Source of the DNA: Microbacterium sp. Marseille-Q6965
GTDB lineage: Bacteria > Actinomycetota > Actinomycetes > Actinomycetales > Microbacteriaceae
Direction: 5' to 3'
DNA length: 64,000 nucleotides
NCBI RefSeq assembly: GCF_946151065.1
Contig: NZ_CAMGZA010000002.1
Location: forward strand, 62,001-126,000
Shown here: positions 17,176-24,975 of the stretch, piece after piece
How positions within the stretch are numbered: the first letter of the stretch is position 1
How the letters are laid out: each line of letters starts with the position of its first letter
Program-made: the position numbers and the translations under genes
The notes under the pieces: model-generated
What the model was told of the DNA's origin: nothing
Database searches by the model: none
What the model saw: only the letters and a program-made list of their open reading frames with translations

Positions 17176-17886
17176 GTGGAGACCGACACACCCGTGGACC
17201 CGGCTACCGTCGCAAGCTTTCCTGCGCTCCTCGGTTCCGCGCGGCTCGCTCCTTACGCCAGCCGATACCGGGGGAACGAGCAGCTCGCTCTCCGGCTTCA
17301 TGCCTGGAACATGGAGCTCAGCACGGCCTTCTGGGGGCCGATCGCGCTTCTCGAGGTCTCCCTGCGCAACAGCATTCATGATGCTCTGCGCGCCGACAGG
17401 CAAGACGACTGGTGGAACAACAGCAGTCTCGTGCGAATGGCGTCCCGCGAGGAACGGGCCATCACCCGAGCGTTGGACAAGCTGGCCGACGCTGGCAACT
17501 ACCACCCAACCGCCGACGACGTAGTCGCATCTACGGCGATGGGATTGTGGGTCGGCCTGCTGGACGTCGGTGTAGCGCGAGACCCGTTCCTCGACTACGA
17601 GACAGCGTTGTGGCAGCCGCGGCTGAAGAACGCCTTCCCCCACCGCGGCGGGCACGGGCGCAGACAGATCCACTCCCGACTGAACCGCATTCGCGTGTTC
17701 AGGAACCGGATCGCCCACCACGAGCCGATCCACAACAAGAACCCGGCGGGTATGCGCGACCTCATCGTCGAATGCCTCGGCTTCATCCACCCAGACCTGG
17801 CTGCATACGTACGCGATGCGCACCGCATCGACGACGTGCTCAATCGGAAGAGAGAAGCCGTGGAGTCCGGGATCTGCGTTCTCTAG
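17176..17886 (+). CDS. Abi-family (Abi_2-like) HEPN ribonuclease, anti-phage
   Basis: A 236-residue protein of the actinobacterial Abi-like family. It shows the family landmarks LLEVSLRNSIHDAL near residue 60, a central W-rich segment and the HEPN catalytic signature RNRIAH (Arg176, His181; the R-x4-H motif) followed by HEPI. HEPN Abi proteins cut RNA, often tRNA, and stop growth on phage infection or act as toxins. The GTG at 17176 is used; an ATG two bases earlier is out of frame. The gene stands alone behind a promoter and hairpin (17080-17165) in the cargo region of the element, where it may protect the lysogen from other phages. Confidence 0.8.
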   Translation: METDTPVDPATVASFPALLGSARLAPYASRYRGNEQLALRLHAWNMELSTAFWGPIALLEVSLRNSIHDALRADRQDDWWNNSSLVRMASREERAITRALDKLADAGNYHPTADDVVASTAMGLWVGLLDVGVARDPFLDYETALWQPRLKNAFPHRGGHGRRQIHSRLNRIRVFRNRIAHHEPIHNKNPAGMRDLIVECLGFIHPDLAAYVRDAHRIDDVLNRKREAVESGICVL

Positions 17887-17902
17887 ATCAACGCGGTTCG
17901 GG

Positions 17903-18157
17903 CTACCGCGTAGAGGATGCGTACCCCCGTCGGTGGGGTACGTGGGAGTCGAGGTAGCGGCGGTGTGCGCGTTCGCAGGCGAGGCGTAGCGAGGTCGCCC
18001 ACCCGAACAGTTCCCCGTCGACCTCCACCCGATACCTCGGGCCGGCTTCTGTGCGTCGGAGTTCGATGCGGGCGTACTCGGCCCCGAGCGGGTCGATCAT
18101 CCGCCAGTGCGCGGGCGGCCCCTCCGCCGCCACTTGGATAGGGTGCCAGTCAGCCAC
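17903..18157 (-). CDS. Small hypothetical protein
   Basis: An 84-residue protein starting MADWHPIQVAAEGPP and containing HWRMIDPLGAEYARIELRR. It is a basic, compact protein with one recognisable pattern: a beta-rich front and a C-terminal helix (LRLACERAHRRYLD). Similar short proteins are seen in actinobacterial phages. No function is known. It is convergent with the Abi gene. Confidence 0.6.
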   Translation of the reverse strand: MADWHPIQVAAEGPPAHWRMIDPLGAEYARIELRRTEAGPRYRVEVDGELFGWATSLRLACERAHRRYLDSHVPHRRGYASSTR

Positions 18158-18191
18158 GCCGGGAGTGTACGTCTAGCCTGCGACAGGGGCG

Positions 18192-18401
18192 CTAGAAGCC
18201 GATGAGCTCCTCAACCTCACCGAGACGGAGACCGAATCGCAACTGCACCGTGACGACGTGGGAGACGTCAGAATTCTGAGCGGGCGGCTGTGCCATCACC
18301 TCGATGCTCTCCACCCTTCCGGACCCTGGGTTTAGACCCCGCTGCTGTTGCAGGTGTTCGAGGATCTTCTCGTCACTAACGGGTACGGAGATGCTTGCCA
18401 T
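18192..18401 (-). CDS. Small hypothetical protein
   Basis: A 69-residue protein with alternating hydrophobic residues (VVTVQLRFGLRLGEV). It starts 2 bases after the stop of the next upstream gene (18404-18808), so the two are likely co-transcribed. No family is recognised. Confidence 0.5.
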   Translation of the reverse strand: MASISVPVSDEKILEHLQQQRGLNPGSGRVESIEVMAQPPAQNSDVSHVVTVQLRFGLRLGEVEELIGF

Positions 18402-18403
18402 CG

Positions 18404-18808
18404 TCAGCCTTCCTTGTTTGTGTCATCGGGTTCGAGCCCCAGCGCGTCGATCGCCCGCACCTCCGCCTCAGCGGCGGCCAGAGCATTCGTCCTCGCCTTG
18501 TAGTCACCCCAGCCGTCGGAGCCGAAAAAGGGATTCCCCAGCGGAAGCTCGACGACGAGATCGGTCGCCGCGATCCACAGCCGCGCGCTCACCTGGCCGA
18601 ACGAGCCGTCCTCGTCGCCGAAGCTCTCCACGAGGAGCAAGTTGCCAGTCTTGATGTCCACCCACCCCCGAGGTACATCCGCCGCGGGCACGGAGCTACC
18701 AAGCGCGCGCGGCCACGTCGACCGCGCGAGGGGTGGCGGATCGAAGCGCCTTGCGAAGATTCCGGCGTGCGGTTTCGTGTGTGTTAGGTCGAGCTGCAGC
18801 CATGACAT
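18404..18808 (-). CDS. Hypothetical protein
   Basis: A 134-residue protein read from ATG 18808 (MSWLQLDLTHTKPHAG). It has a Pro/Arg-rich first third and a middle section WVDIKTGNLLLVESFGDEDG, and is acidic towards the end. There is no signal peptide. The longer in-frame extension upstream has the look of non-coding sequence and no ribosome site, so it was excluded. Function is unknown. Confidence 0.55.
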   Translation of the reverse strand: MSWLQLDLTHTKPHAGIFARRFDPPPLARSTWPRALGSSVPAADVPRGWVDIKTGNLLLVESFGDEDGSFGQVSARLWIAATDLVVELPLGNPFFGSDGWGDYKARTNALAAAEAEVRAIDALGLEPDDTNKEG

Positions 18809-18891
18809 GCCTCGATCTTGGCCTGTGCCCTCGCCCGTCCGCCATAGACGTGCCCCGCTGCCCCTCCTCCACCGGCGGCCACCCTCGGTAT

Positions 18892-18907
18892 AAGGCCGAT
18901 ATCCCCC
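18892..18907. repeat. Inverted repeat, left copy
   Basis: AAGGCCGATATCCCCC is present here and, in inverted orientation, at 22514-22529. The flanks share further bases (CGG on one side, an A-rich run on the other side). Both copies lie in non-coding gaps either side of the tape measure gene. Confidence 0.6.
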
Positions 18908-19097
18908 CGTCAGAAAAAACGCGGGTGCAGGACGCAAGTGGGGTGAATCCAAACGACGAGGCCGCTACGCCCGAGAGCATGCTTGTACCGAGCAGCAACA
19001 GCCCCGCACCCGGCTGACGCTACGCCGATACACCGACGTATCGCATTCCCGCTACTCTGAGGCGATCCTCCGTCACCCGAAACCAGGAGACCCCCGC

Positions 19098-19652
19098 ATG
19101 CGTCACATCAAGACGACCCTCTCTCTCGCGTCCTTTACGATCGCCGCTCTCGCCCTCGCCGGGTGCGCCAGCGCGGACGAAGAGCCGACACCGAGCAGCA
19201 CTGAAGCTGCCGGCGGTTCGCCCGTCGCAGAGGAAACCAACGAACCGACGTTCGCCGACTCAGTGCTGACGACTTCGGAACTGACGATCACCATCACCGA
19301 CGTAAAGACCATCCCGGTCGGTGAGCCGGGCAACGAGTATGGCGAGGCTCCGGTGATCGCGTTCTGGTACGACACGACGAACCACACGTCCGAGGACGTG
19401 AGCCCCATGCACTGGATCTACTACTTCTCGGCGTTCCAGGACAACGACCCGAACGCGGTCAACGAGCTGGATGTCGCCGCGCTGCCCGACGACCAGTTCC
19501 TCAACTCGCAGACGGAGACGATCAAGCAAGGCGGCACGGTCGCGAACGCTGTTGCGTACGCGCTCACCGACACCACCACACCGGTCGAGCTGGTGGCGTC
19601 AGCTGATCTCGGTCAAACCGAAATCGGATCGATGACCTTCACTCTGGATTGA
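19098..19652 (+). CDS. DUF5067-like surface lipoprotein
   Basis: A 184-residue lipoprotein: signal peptide with lipobox LALAGCAS (Cys near residue 23), a Thr/Glu/Ser-rich linker of about 30 residues, then a beta-sandwich-like domain with VIAFWYDTTNHTSEDVSP and LNSQTETIKQGGT, resembling DUF5067/DUF4352-type immunoglobulin-like domains. Ribosome site CAGGAG precedes the ATG. It is single and convergent with the tape measure gene. Prophage lipoproteins of this general shape can exclude superinfecting phages at the cell surface; that role is inferred here. Confidence 0.72.
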   Translation: MRHIKTTLSLASFTIAALALAGCASADEEPTPSSTEAAGGSPVAEETNEPTFADSVLTTSELTITITDVKTIPVGEPGNEYGEAPVIAFWYDTTNHTSEDVSPMHWIYYFSAFQDNDPNAVNELDVAALPDDQFLNSQTETIKQGGTVANAVAYALTDTTTPVELVASADLGQTEIGSMTFTLD

Positions 19653-19682
19653 TCCGACGCCAGGAAGTGCGTACCCGCCAAT

Positions 19683-19728
19683 GCGCCCCACCCGCCCTTC
19701 GATGCCAGTTCACGGGTAGGTGGGGCGC
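19683..19728. terminator. Bidirectional terminator between lipoprotein and tape measure genes
   Basis: GCGCCCCACC (19683-19692) pairs with GGTGGGGCGC (19719-19728), followed by TTT on the plus strand. It sits between two convergent genes. Confidence 0.7.
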
Positions 19729-19730
19729 TT

Positions 19731-21971
19731 TCATCGACGCCCCCTCCTGAACGGCGTCGCCGCCGTCGACACGACACCTGACGCCTTCCGCACGACATAG
19801 GCTGCGAATTCCTCGTCCCCGACGACCAACGCAAGCTCCCCGGAGAACGCCTCAACCCCGTCACGCACCCCTACAGCCTCAACAGCGGGAGCCGGCATGC
19901 GGAGAGCGGCCCCGGCAGCCACAGCGCGGGCAGTGAAATCGACACCGGCGGACATTCCCTGGAACGCCCCCTGCACCTTCCCGGACAGCGCATCAGCAGC
20001 CCCCAGAACGCCCCGCTCCCCGCGATAAATGCCCTGCGCGAGTCCCGCGTCCAAGAACTCACCGATCTCCCGCATCTCCCGCGAAGGAGACTGGATACCA
20101 AAGAAGCTCTTGATGTTGTCGAGCACATCCCCGGCGACCTGCAACGCCTGATCGATCACACGGCCCGCCGCCTGACCGATACCCACCGCGAGACCCATCA
20201 GCAGATCAACACCGGCCTGCACCATCTGCGGGCCCGCGTTCGCGAACGCCCCGACAATGCCGCTGATGATCTGCGGCAGAGCCCCCACGATGGTGGAGAT
20301 GATCCTCGGCAGGTTGTCGATCAACGCGATCAACAACTTCACACCCGCGTCGATGATCGACGGCAACGCAGGCCCCGTGAAGAACCGGACAAGGGCCGAG
20401 ATGATCTGCGGAAGCGCCGCGGCGATACCCGAGATGATCTGAGGCATCGCGTTTACGAGGGCGACCAGCAGTGTGATTCCCGCGTCAACGATCATGGGGA
20501 GGCTCTGCACGAAGAACGTCGTCAGGGCGGCGATGATCTGCGGCAGAACCGCCACGATCGTGCCGATGATCTGCGGCATCGCGGTCACAAGAGCCGAGAG
20601 GAGCTGAAGTCCCGCGTCCATCAACATCGGCAGCGCCGTCATGAGGTACGTGGTGATGGCCGTGATGATCTGGGGCAGCGCCGCGATCAGGATGGGGAGT
20701 GCGACGAGCAGTCCCTGGAGGATCCCGTCAAGCAGGGAGATACCGGCCTGCAACACCATCGGGAGCGAGGCGAGGAACGCTGTGATCATCTGCGGAATGA
20801 TCGTCGCGACGGTCGTGATGATCTGTGGCGCGGCCGCGGCGAGGCCCTGCAGGATCGCTGTCAGAATGCCCATGCCGGACGTGACGAGCGCTGGGAAGGA
20901 CGCCAGGATCCCGTTGACGAGCTCCATGATCAGCGGGGTTGCCGATGCGGCCAGCTCCGGGAGCCCCGCCACGAACCCCTCGATCAGCGCCTGGTTCGCA
21001 TCCGAAGCCACCGGCGCGAGGGCGTGGAAGAGGGTCGAGACGTTGCCGAGGAAGTCCTGCAACCCGGCACCCAGACCAGCGATACCGTCCAGAAGCGCGG
21101 CGTCGGCGGAATCGAACGACGACTCCACACCAGCCACGTTGTTCAACAGCCCGTCGAGGGCATTCGTGAACGTGTTCAGGCCCGGCAGGAAGTCGTTAGT
21201 CAGGGAATCGGTCAGCCCGCCGGAGATCGTTCCGGCCAGGATGTTTCCGCTGTCCTGGAGCGTGGACCACTGCCCCGAAAGCGTCCGCGACGCGTTCTGC
21301 ATCGCATCATAGAACTGGCCGCCCTCCGCCGTAGCGGTCTGCATAGCCGCCGACAACTCGCCGAAAGACACCTCGCCCGCGGAAACACGGTCCCGCAGCT
21401 CCTGCATCGACTCACCGGTCGTAGCCGCGATCTGACCGAGCGGATTGAAGCCCGCGTCGATCATCTGGTTGACGTCCTCAAGCGTCAACCGGCCCGCGGA
21501 GGACACCTGCCCGAACACCCGCGACAAACGCTCGAGCTTGTCGCTGTCGCCCATCGAGATATCACCGAGCATCTGCAGCGAAGGCAGGATCTCCTCAGCG
21601 GCGATGCCGAACTGCGACAGCATGGTCGCCGAGTTCGCCAGCGTGGGCATCTCGAACGGGGTCGCCGCCGCAAAAGACGTCAACTCCTCGAGCATGTCCT
21701 GCGCAGCCTCGCCGGAACCCAGAAGCGACGTGAAACCCGCCTCGAAGTTCTGCATCTCCGCGTTGAACGCGACACCGGCCTTGCCAAGCATCCCCACGCC
21801 GGCAACCACCGCCGTACCGACCACCGCAGACGCAGCAAACGCAGCGCCAAAGAGACTCCCCGCGTTGGACCCAGACCTCTCAGCCTCCCCGGAGACCTGG
21901 CGGTCGAGCTCCTTACCAAAGCCCTTCGCGGAGGGCGCCACAGTCACCCATGTCGAACCGATCTCAGGCAC
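19731..21971 (-). CDS. Phage tail tape measure protein
   Basis: A 746-residue protein with the tape measure layout. The N-terminal domain contains FNAEMQNFEAGFTSLLGSG and NQMIDAGFNPLGQIAA. A long hydrophobic helical repeat region follows, in which units such as MPQIIGTIVAVLPQIIAAL recur about every 40-45 residues between roughly 380 and 600. The C-terminal part has IQSPSREMREIGEFLDAGL, a motif seen in many actinophage tape measures. It sets tail length and helps DNA entry. GTG 21971 has GGGAGG eight bases upstream; earlier in-frame ATG/GTG codons are too close to it. The length would suit a tail of roughly 100 nm by the usual proportionality. Confidence 0.9.
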   Translation of the reverse strand: MPEIGSTWVTVAPSAKGFGKELDRQVSGEAERSGSNAGSLFGAAFAASAVVGTAVVAGVGMLGKAGVAFNAEMQNFEAGFTSLLGSGEAAQDMLEELTSFAAATPFEMPTLANSATMLSQFGIAAEEILPSLQMLGDISMGDSDKLERLSRVFGQVSSAGRLTLEDVNQMIDAGFNPLGQIAATTGESMQELRDRVSAGEVSFGELSAAMQTATAEGGQFYDAMQNASRTLSGQWSTLQDSGNILAGTISGGLTDSLTNDFLPGLNTFTNALDGLLNNVAGVESSFDSADAALLDGIAGLGAGLQDFLGNVSTLFHALAPVASDANQALIEGFVAGLPELAASATPLIMELVNGILASFPALVTSGMGILTAILQGLAAAAPQIITTVATIIPQMITAFLASLPMVLQAGISLLDGILQGLLVALPILIAALPQIITAITTYLMTALPMLMDAGLQLLSALVTAMPQIIGTIVAVLPQIIAALTTFFVQSLPMIVDAGITLLVALVNAMPQIISGIAAALPQIISALVRFFTGPALPSIIDAGVKLLIALIDNLPRIISTIVGALPQIISGIVGAFANAGPQMVQAGVDLLMGLAVGIGQAAGRVIDQALQVAGDVLDNIKSFFGIQSPSREMREIGEFLDAGLAQGIYRGERGVLGAADALSGKVQGAFQGMSAGVDFTARAVAAGAALRMPAPAVEAVGVRDGVEAFSGELALVVGDEEFAAYVVRKASGVVSTAATPFRRGRR

Positions 21972-22302
21972 GACCATCACCTCCCTTCTCCGCGTCCGTC
22001 ACCGGCCCCTCCGTGGAAACCCCAGACCCTCGCCGCCCGTGCTCACCCAGAACGCCATCACCCAGCACCCACAGGCCCTGCTTCACCCGAGCAACCACAG
22101 CCCCAGCGCCACGAACCAGAGACAACACATTCACCAACCGGACGTAGAAACCCAGCACGCCCGACAACACCCGCACCTGCTCCTCAGCCGACAACCCATT
22201 CAGGTGCAGCCCCGCAGCCTCCATCGCACGCGGAATCGTCGGCGCATGCAGGAAGGCAGTAATCAAGGACCGCGTTGCGCGATCTTCACGCTCACTCCCC
22301 AT
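21964..22302 (-). CDS. Hypothetical protein preceding the tape measure gene
   Basis: A 112-residue protein whose end overlaps the tape measure start. It begins MGSEREDRATRSLITAFL and has a helical middle (EEQVRVLSGVLGFYVRLV) and a flexible Gly-rich tail. Genes directly before a tape measure often encode tail assembly chaperones, but no slippery frameshift site was recognised and the identity is not claimed. AAAGGA precedes the ATG by seven bases. Confidence 0.6.
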   Translation of the reverse strand: MGSEREDRATRSLITAFLHAPTIPRAMEAAGLHLNGLSAEEQVRVLSGVLGFYVRLVNVLSLVRGAGAVVARVKQGLWVLGDGVLGEHGRRGSGVSTEGPVTDAEKGGDGRA

Positions 22303-22577
22303 CAGAAGTTCCTTTCACTAGTCGAACTAGCCACCCCCCACCACCTCCTCCCCGCCCCCGGACGGCCTCCCCCGGCGTAGAGCCTTTTCACACACGGAGG
22401 GTTTTTGGCCGGGGCCGCTTGTAGGGCCCTTTCCTCTCTGCTGTTTCCGGTCCCGCCCCCACCAGGGCCGGGGACATCGCCGCAGCCTCCGGGAGCAACG
22501 CGTGAAAAAGCCCGGGGGATATCGGCCTTGTGCCGAGGGGAAGGCCGTAGAGGGGAGGGAGGGGGATAGGGGCGGGG
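22303..22577. other. Non-coding gap with inverted-repeat copy at 22514-22529
   Basis: This 275-base gap interrupts the otherwise overlapping leftward gene chain. It is rich in C/G runs on alternating strands and contains GGGGGATATCGGCCTT (22514-22529), the inverted partner of 18892-18907. No open frame of note is present. It may hold a promoter, a recognition site for packaging or replication, or a deletion scar where head genes once lay. Confidence 0.5.
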
Positions 22578-22823
22578 CTACAGGATCGTCAGGCCTCGTT
22601 TTGCGCTGAGCTGCTTGAGCGTTTCGGCTGGAGTCGGCATGTCTTTGAAGTCGCCTTCGATCTCCACGGAGACCTCGGTTGCGGTGCCGATTCGGAGCAT
22701 CAGGTTCGGTGCTGGGCAGATGAATCCGCCCCGTTTCCCGACTGCGATGGCTGCTTGTCCCAGCGTTCGTGCGTCATCGTCCGGCAGGTCAAACGTGTGC
22801 GTCCCGATGGTGACGCGTCCCAT
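22578..22823 (-). CDS. Small hypothetical tail-region protein
   Basis: An 81-residue protein starting MGRVTIGTHTFDLPDDDAR at ATG 22823, overlapping the stop of the coiled-coil gene by three bases. It has a beta-rich centre (LMLRIGTATEVSVEIEG) and is probably a small structural or accessory protein of the tail module. No specific family is recognised. Confidence 0.6.
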   Translation of the reverse strand: MGRVTIGTHTFDLPDDDARTLGQAAIAVGKRGGFICPAPNLMLRIGTATEVSVEIEGDFKDMPTPAETLKQLSAKRGLTIL

Positions 22824-23368
22824 CAGCTCACCGTGTAGGTCATCGAGCGCACGAACTGGGCATTGAAGCCGTCGAGGAATCCGTGCAGCTCGTTGAGCTC
22901 GTTGATGTACTCGACTGCGCGGGGGTAGCTTTCGGCTGCTCGGTCGACGACGCGGGTCCATCCGGTGCCGACTGCCCGGCGGAGTACGGCGTATGCGAGG
23001 GAACGGTCGCCGGCGTGGATGGCGCGTTCGAGGAGCCGGTATGCCTCGTTGTCGTTCTCGACCCGGTCGGCTCGTTCCTCGGCGTCGCGCAACGCGATGA
23101 TGTCGGCGCCCGAGGATCCGTCTGCTCGGTGTAGCGACTTGTTGAGCGCGTCGATCCTCTCGCGCACCACGTTGAGCTCTTGTTCCTGCAGATCAGCCAT
23201 ACGCGTGCGGAGTCGAGTCCGTTCCTCGTCGATGAGCTCTGACTTGGCGGTGCTCGTGTAGCGGGTGTCGGATTCGACTCCTGCCTTGAAGTCGAGGAAC
23301 TGGCGGTGCTCGGTGTTGGCCTGTTCGCGCAGCTGGTCGATCTTCGCGCTGATGTGTTCGAGGCTCAT
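22823..23368 (-). CDS. Coiled-coil hypothetical protein of the tail module
   Basis: A 181-residue, highly charged helical protein read from ATG 23368 (MSLEHISAKIDQLREQANTE). Heptad-like patterns run through most of it (ERTRLRTRMADLQEQELNVV). It lies between the minor-tail-like gene and two small genes leading to the tape measure. It could be a tail or scaffold-like component. The ribosome site AAGGAC precedes the start by about seven bases. Confidence 0.6.
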   Translation of the reverse strand: MSLEHISAKIDQLREQANTEHRQFLDFKAGVESDTRYTSTAKSELIDEERTRLRTRMADLQEQELNVVRERIDALNKSLHRADGSSGADIIALRDAEERADRVENDNEAYRLLERAIHAGDRSLAYAVLRRAVGTGWTRVVDRAAESYPRAVEYINELNELHGFLDGFNAQFVRSMTYTVS

Positions 23369-23464
23369 AGGGTTGTTGTCCTTCCGTCGATGTATGTGCG
23401 GGCTGCGTTCATCGCGATCACGCACGTGTTCCTGTTCCGCTGGTGAAGAGCCGCCTCTCTCGCA
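23369..23464 (-). other. Gap with relic of an HTH protein C-terminus
   Basis: A short frame on the minus strand (ending near 23365) encodes AARTYIDGRTTTL. This closely resembles the C-terminus TARTYIQGKRKT of the HTH protein at 24209-24580, including the underlying bases. It looks like the leftover end of a second HTH copy, suggesting that the intervening minor-tail gene was inserted or that the HTH gene was duplicated and lost. Confidence 0.35.
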
Positions 23465-24163
23465 TCAGAGGACTGTCCACTCGGCATAGGACTCGCCGTC
23501 GAGCGGTCCGTAGGGCGCAAAGGCGCCGTTGGCGTTGACGCGGACACGGATGAAGGACAGCGAGGTGTCCGACGATCGTGCCTCGACGTTCACCGTGCGC
23601 GACGGACGCCCCCACAATGGGAGGTTGAAAGCCGTCGACCCTGCGGTGCCGCCAAACACGCCGCCGCGGTACATCGTCTGGAACCCGATGCGTGTGAGCT
23701 GGGGACTGAGGTTTCCAGAGTTCCCGGACCACCCGGACGCGGGAGTGAGGTTGGTCCACGGCCAGTACGCCCACTCAGTTCCGGTCCACGGGGCTCGAAC
23801 ACCACCGATGATCGCCTCGTCGCCGGGGATCAGCAGCGACCCGTTCGCCGCAGCCCAGGCGGTCGCTGTGTCCTTGTCGGGGAAGTTGAGTGTGCCCGAC
23901 CCGGGGATCCACAACGACCCGTCGTAGCTGTACTCGACCCGGTGCAGGCCGGGGGCGTCCGCGCGCACGACAACGATGGGGTTTGCGGCCGAAGGCCCGG
24001 CCCCCTCCGCGGTCAGGTTCGCGACCACCTGAGCACGCTCAGTCGCGTTTGCCACCGGGATCACGTCGTGGATCGAATTGCCGAACGACTCAAAGATCGT
24101 CGCCCGCGAGACCGACTGGTCCGCCCCGGACGGAATTGTGTGCTTACGGCTGTTCAACGCCAT
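23465..24163 (-). CDS. Minor tail / receptor-binding-like protein
   Basis: A 232-residue protein read from ATG 24163 (MALNSRKHTIPSG), six bases after GGGAG. The first 60 residues have the look of a virion attachment domain (SVSRATIFESFGNSIHDVIPV). The rest is Trp/Gly/Asn-rich and beta-structured (WAYWPWTNLTPASGW, YRGGVFGGTAGSTAF), like the host-contact ends of actinophage tail proteins. It is encoded upstream of the tape measure, while minor tail genes normally follow it, so gene order is atypical. Exact role is inferred. Confidence 0.65.
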   Translation of the reverse strand: MALNSRKHTIPSGADQSVSRATIFESFGNSIHDVIPVANATERAQVVANLTAEGAGPSAANPIVVVRADAPGLHRVEYSYDGSLWIPGSGTLNFPDKDTATAWAAANGSLLIPGDEAIIGGVRAPWTGTEWAYWPWTNLTPASGWSGNSGNLSPQLTRIGFQTMYRGGVFGGTAGSTAFNLPLWGRPSRTVNVEARSSDTSLSFIRVRVNANGAFAPYGPLDGESYAEWTVL

Positions 24164-24208
24164 GGTCAACTCCCTCTCGCGCGCTCGTGTTGTGGGGCAG
24201 GTTCACCC

Positions 24209-24580
24209 TCATGTCTTCCTCTTTCCTTGGATGTATGTCCGAGCAGTGGAGGATGTGACCGCCCAGGTACTGCCGGTTTTTGTTGCGGGAAGGTCGCCCT
24301 TCTCGATGTGCAGTCGGATGGTCCGTTCGGACTGTCCTGTCGCTCGTGCGAGTTGTTTGACGCTCCACCACTCACGCTCCTCCGATTCCGCGTGATGCCG
24401 CGGTTCGATGCCGGGCTCGGCAGTGAAGGCGCAGATCGTGAGTTCGGTGAGGAGTGCGTATAGCGCTGTGTTCCCGACGCGGTTTCGTGTGCGCAGTTCT
24501 CCGAGACGCGCGGCCTGGTAGAGCATCCGCGCATCTTGTGGGGTGAGGACGAGCGATCCCGGCTCAATGCGTTGGGTCAT
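24209..24580 (-). CDS. Helix-turn-helix (excisionase-type) protein
   Basis: A 123-residue protein from ATG 24580, overlapping the previous stop as ATGA. Residues 70-123 form an HTH_17/MerR-like domain (WWSVKQLARATGQSERTIRL followed by HIEKGDLPATKTGSTW). The N-terminal half is helical. It could be a regulator of the downstream tail genes or a directionality factor. It is one of three such HTH proteins in the element, one of which is broken. Confidence 0.7.
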   Translation of the reverse strand: MTQRIEPGSLVLTPQDARMLYQAARLGELRTRNRVGNTALYALLTELTICAFTAEPGIEPRHHAESEEREWWSVKQLARATGQSERTIRLHIEKGDLPATKTGSTWAVTSSTARTYIQGKRKT

Positions 24581-24732
24581 CCGCTCACCTCGAACAGCGA
24601 TTCCCGGGGGAGATCGCCGGACTCGCGTAGCTGTGCGTAGTGCGCGTTGAGTTCCCGGGCGAACTCGGCGGGGTTGTCCCATGCGCTGGTCATGGCGTCG
24701 AAGTTGTGTGGCTTTGGTGAGCGGCGAGTCAT
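24577..24732 (-). CDS. Small hypothetical protein
   Basis: A 51-residue protein from ATG 24732 (MTRRSPKPHNFDAMTSAWDN), overlapped at both ends by neighbours with ATGA junctions, which supports it as a real gene in the polycistronic chain. It has a helical C-terminus (FARELNAHYAQLRESGDL). Function is unknown. Confidence 0.55.
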   Translation of the reverse strand: MTRRSPKPHNFDAMTSAWDNPAEFARELNAHYAQLRESGDLPRESLFEVSG

Positions 24733-24974
24733 GGAAGTTCCTTCCCGTAGAACTGGCCACCCCAGAAACCAGCGAACGCCACCCCTCGTGGGATGGCGTT
24801 CGCGTAGGAGCGGCAGTGGACTATTAGTGGACAGGCCCTGCATGTGTCCCGCATCTCTCGGACCTCTTGTGGTCTGAGAGCGTCTGCGGTGAATCGGTCG
24901 TCGTTCTGACATGCGGGGGAGTGGGAGAGCATGGCCGTGCTGAGCGCTTCATACTCGCTTCCGCCGTTCTTCAT
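24729..24974 (-). CDS. WhiB-family iron-sulphur regulator
   Basis: An 81-residue WhiB-like protein. It carries the four cluster-binding cysteines (Cys near residue 22, then C-x2-C-x5-C in DTCRACPLIVHCRSY) and the family turn GFWGGQFYG after them. The basic C-terminal DNA-contact tail is very short. WhiB proteins bind a [4Fe-4S] cluster and contact the primary sigma factor; phage-encoded ones (for example from mycobacteriophages) can alter host transcription and block superinfection. It starts two bases after the end of the large HTH gene and overlaps the next. Confidence 0.85.
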   Translation of the reverse strand: MKNGGSEYEALSTAMLSHSPACQNDDRFTADALRPQEVREMRDTCRACPLIVHCRSYANAIPRGVAFAGFWGGQFYGKELP

Positions 24975-24975
24975 G

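Noticed and set aside
20240..20900. Repetitive DNA that could suggest a CRISPR-like array
   Set aside because: The repeats are degenerate codons for the hydrophobic tape measure units in one open frame, with no constant repeat/spacer structure.
21964..22302. Small terminase subunit
   Set aside because: The N-terminal helix pattern is only loosely similar, the position before a tape measure is wrong and no large terminase is present.
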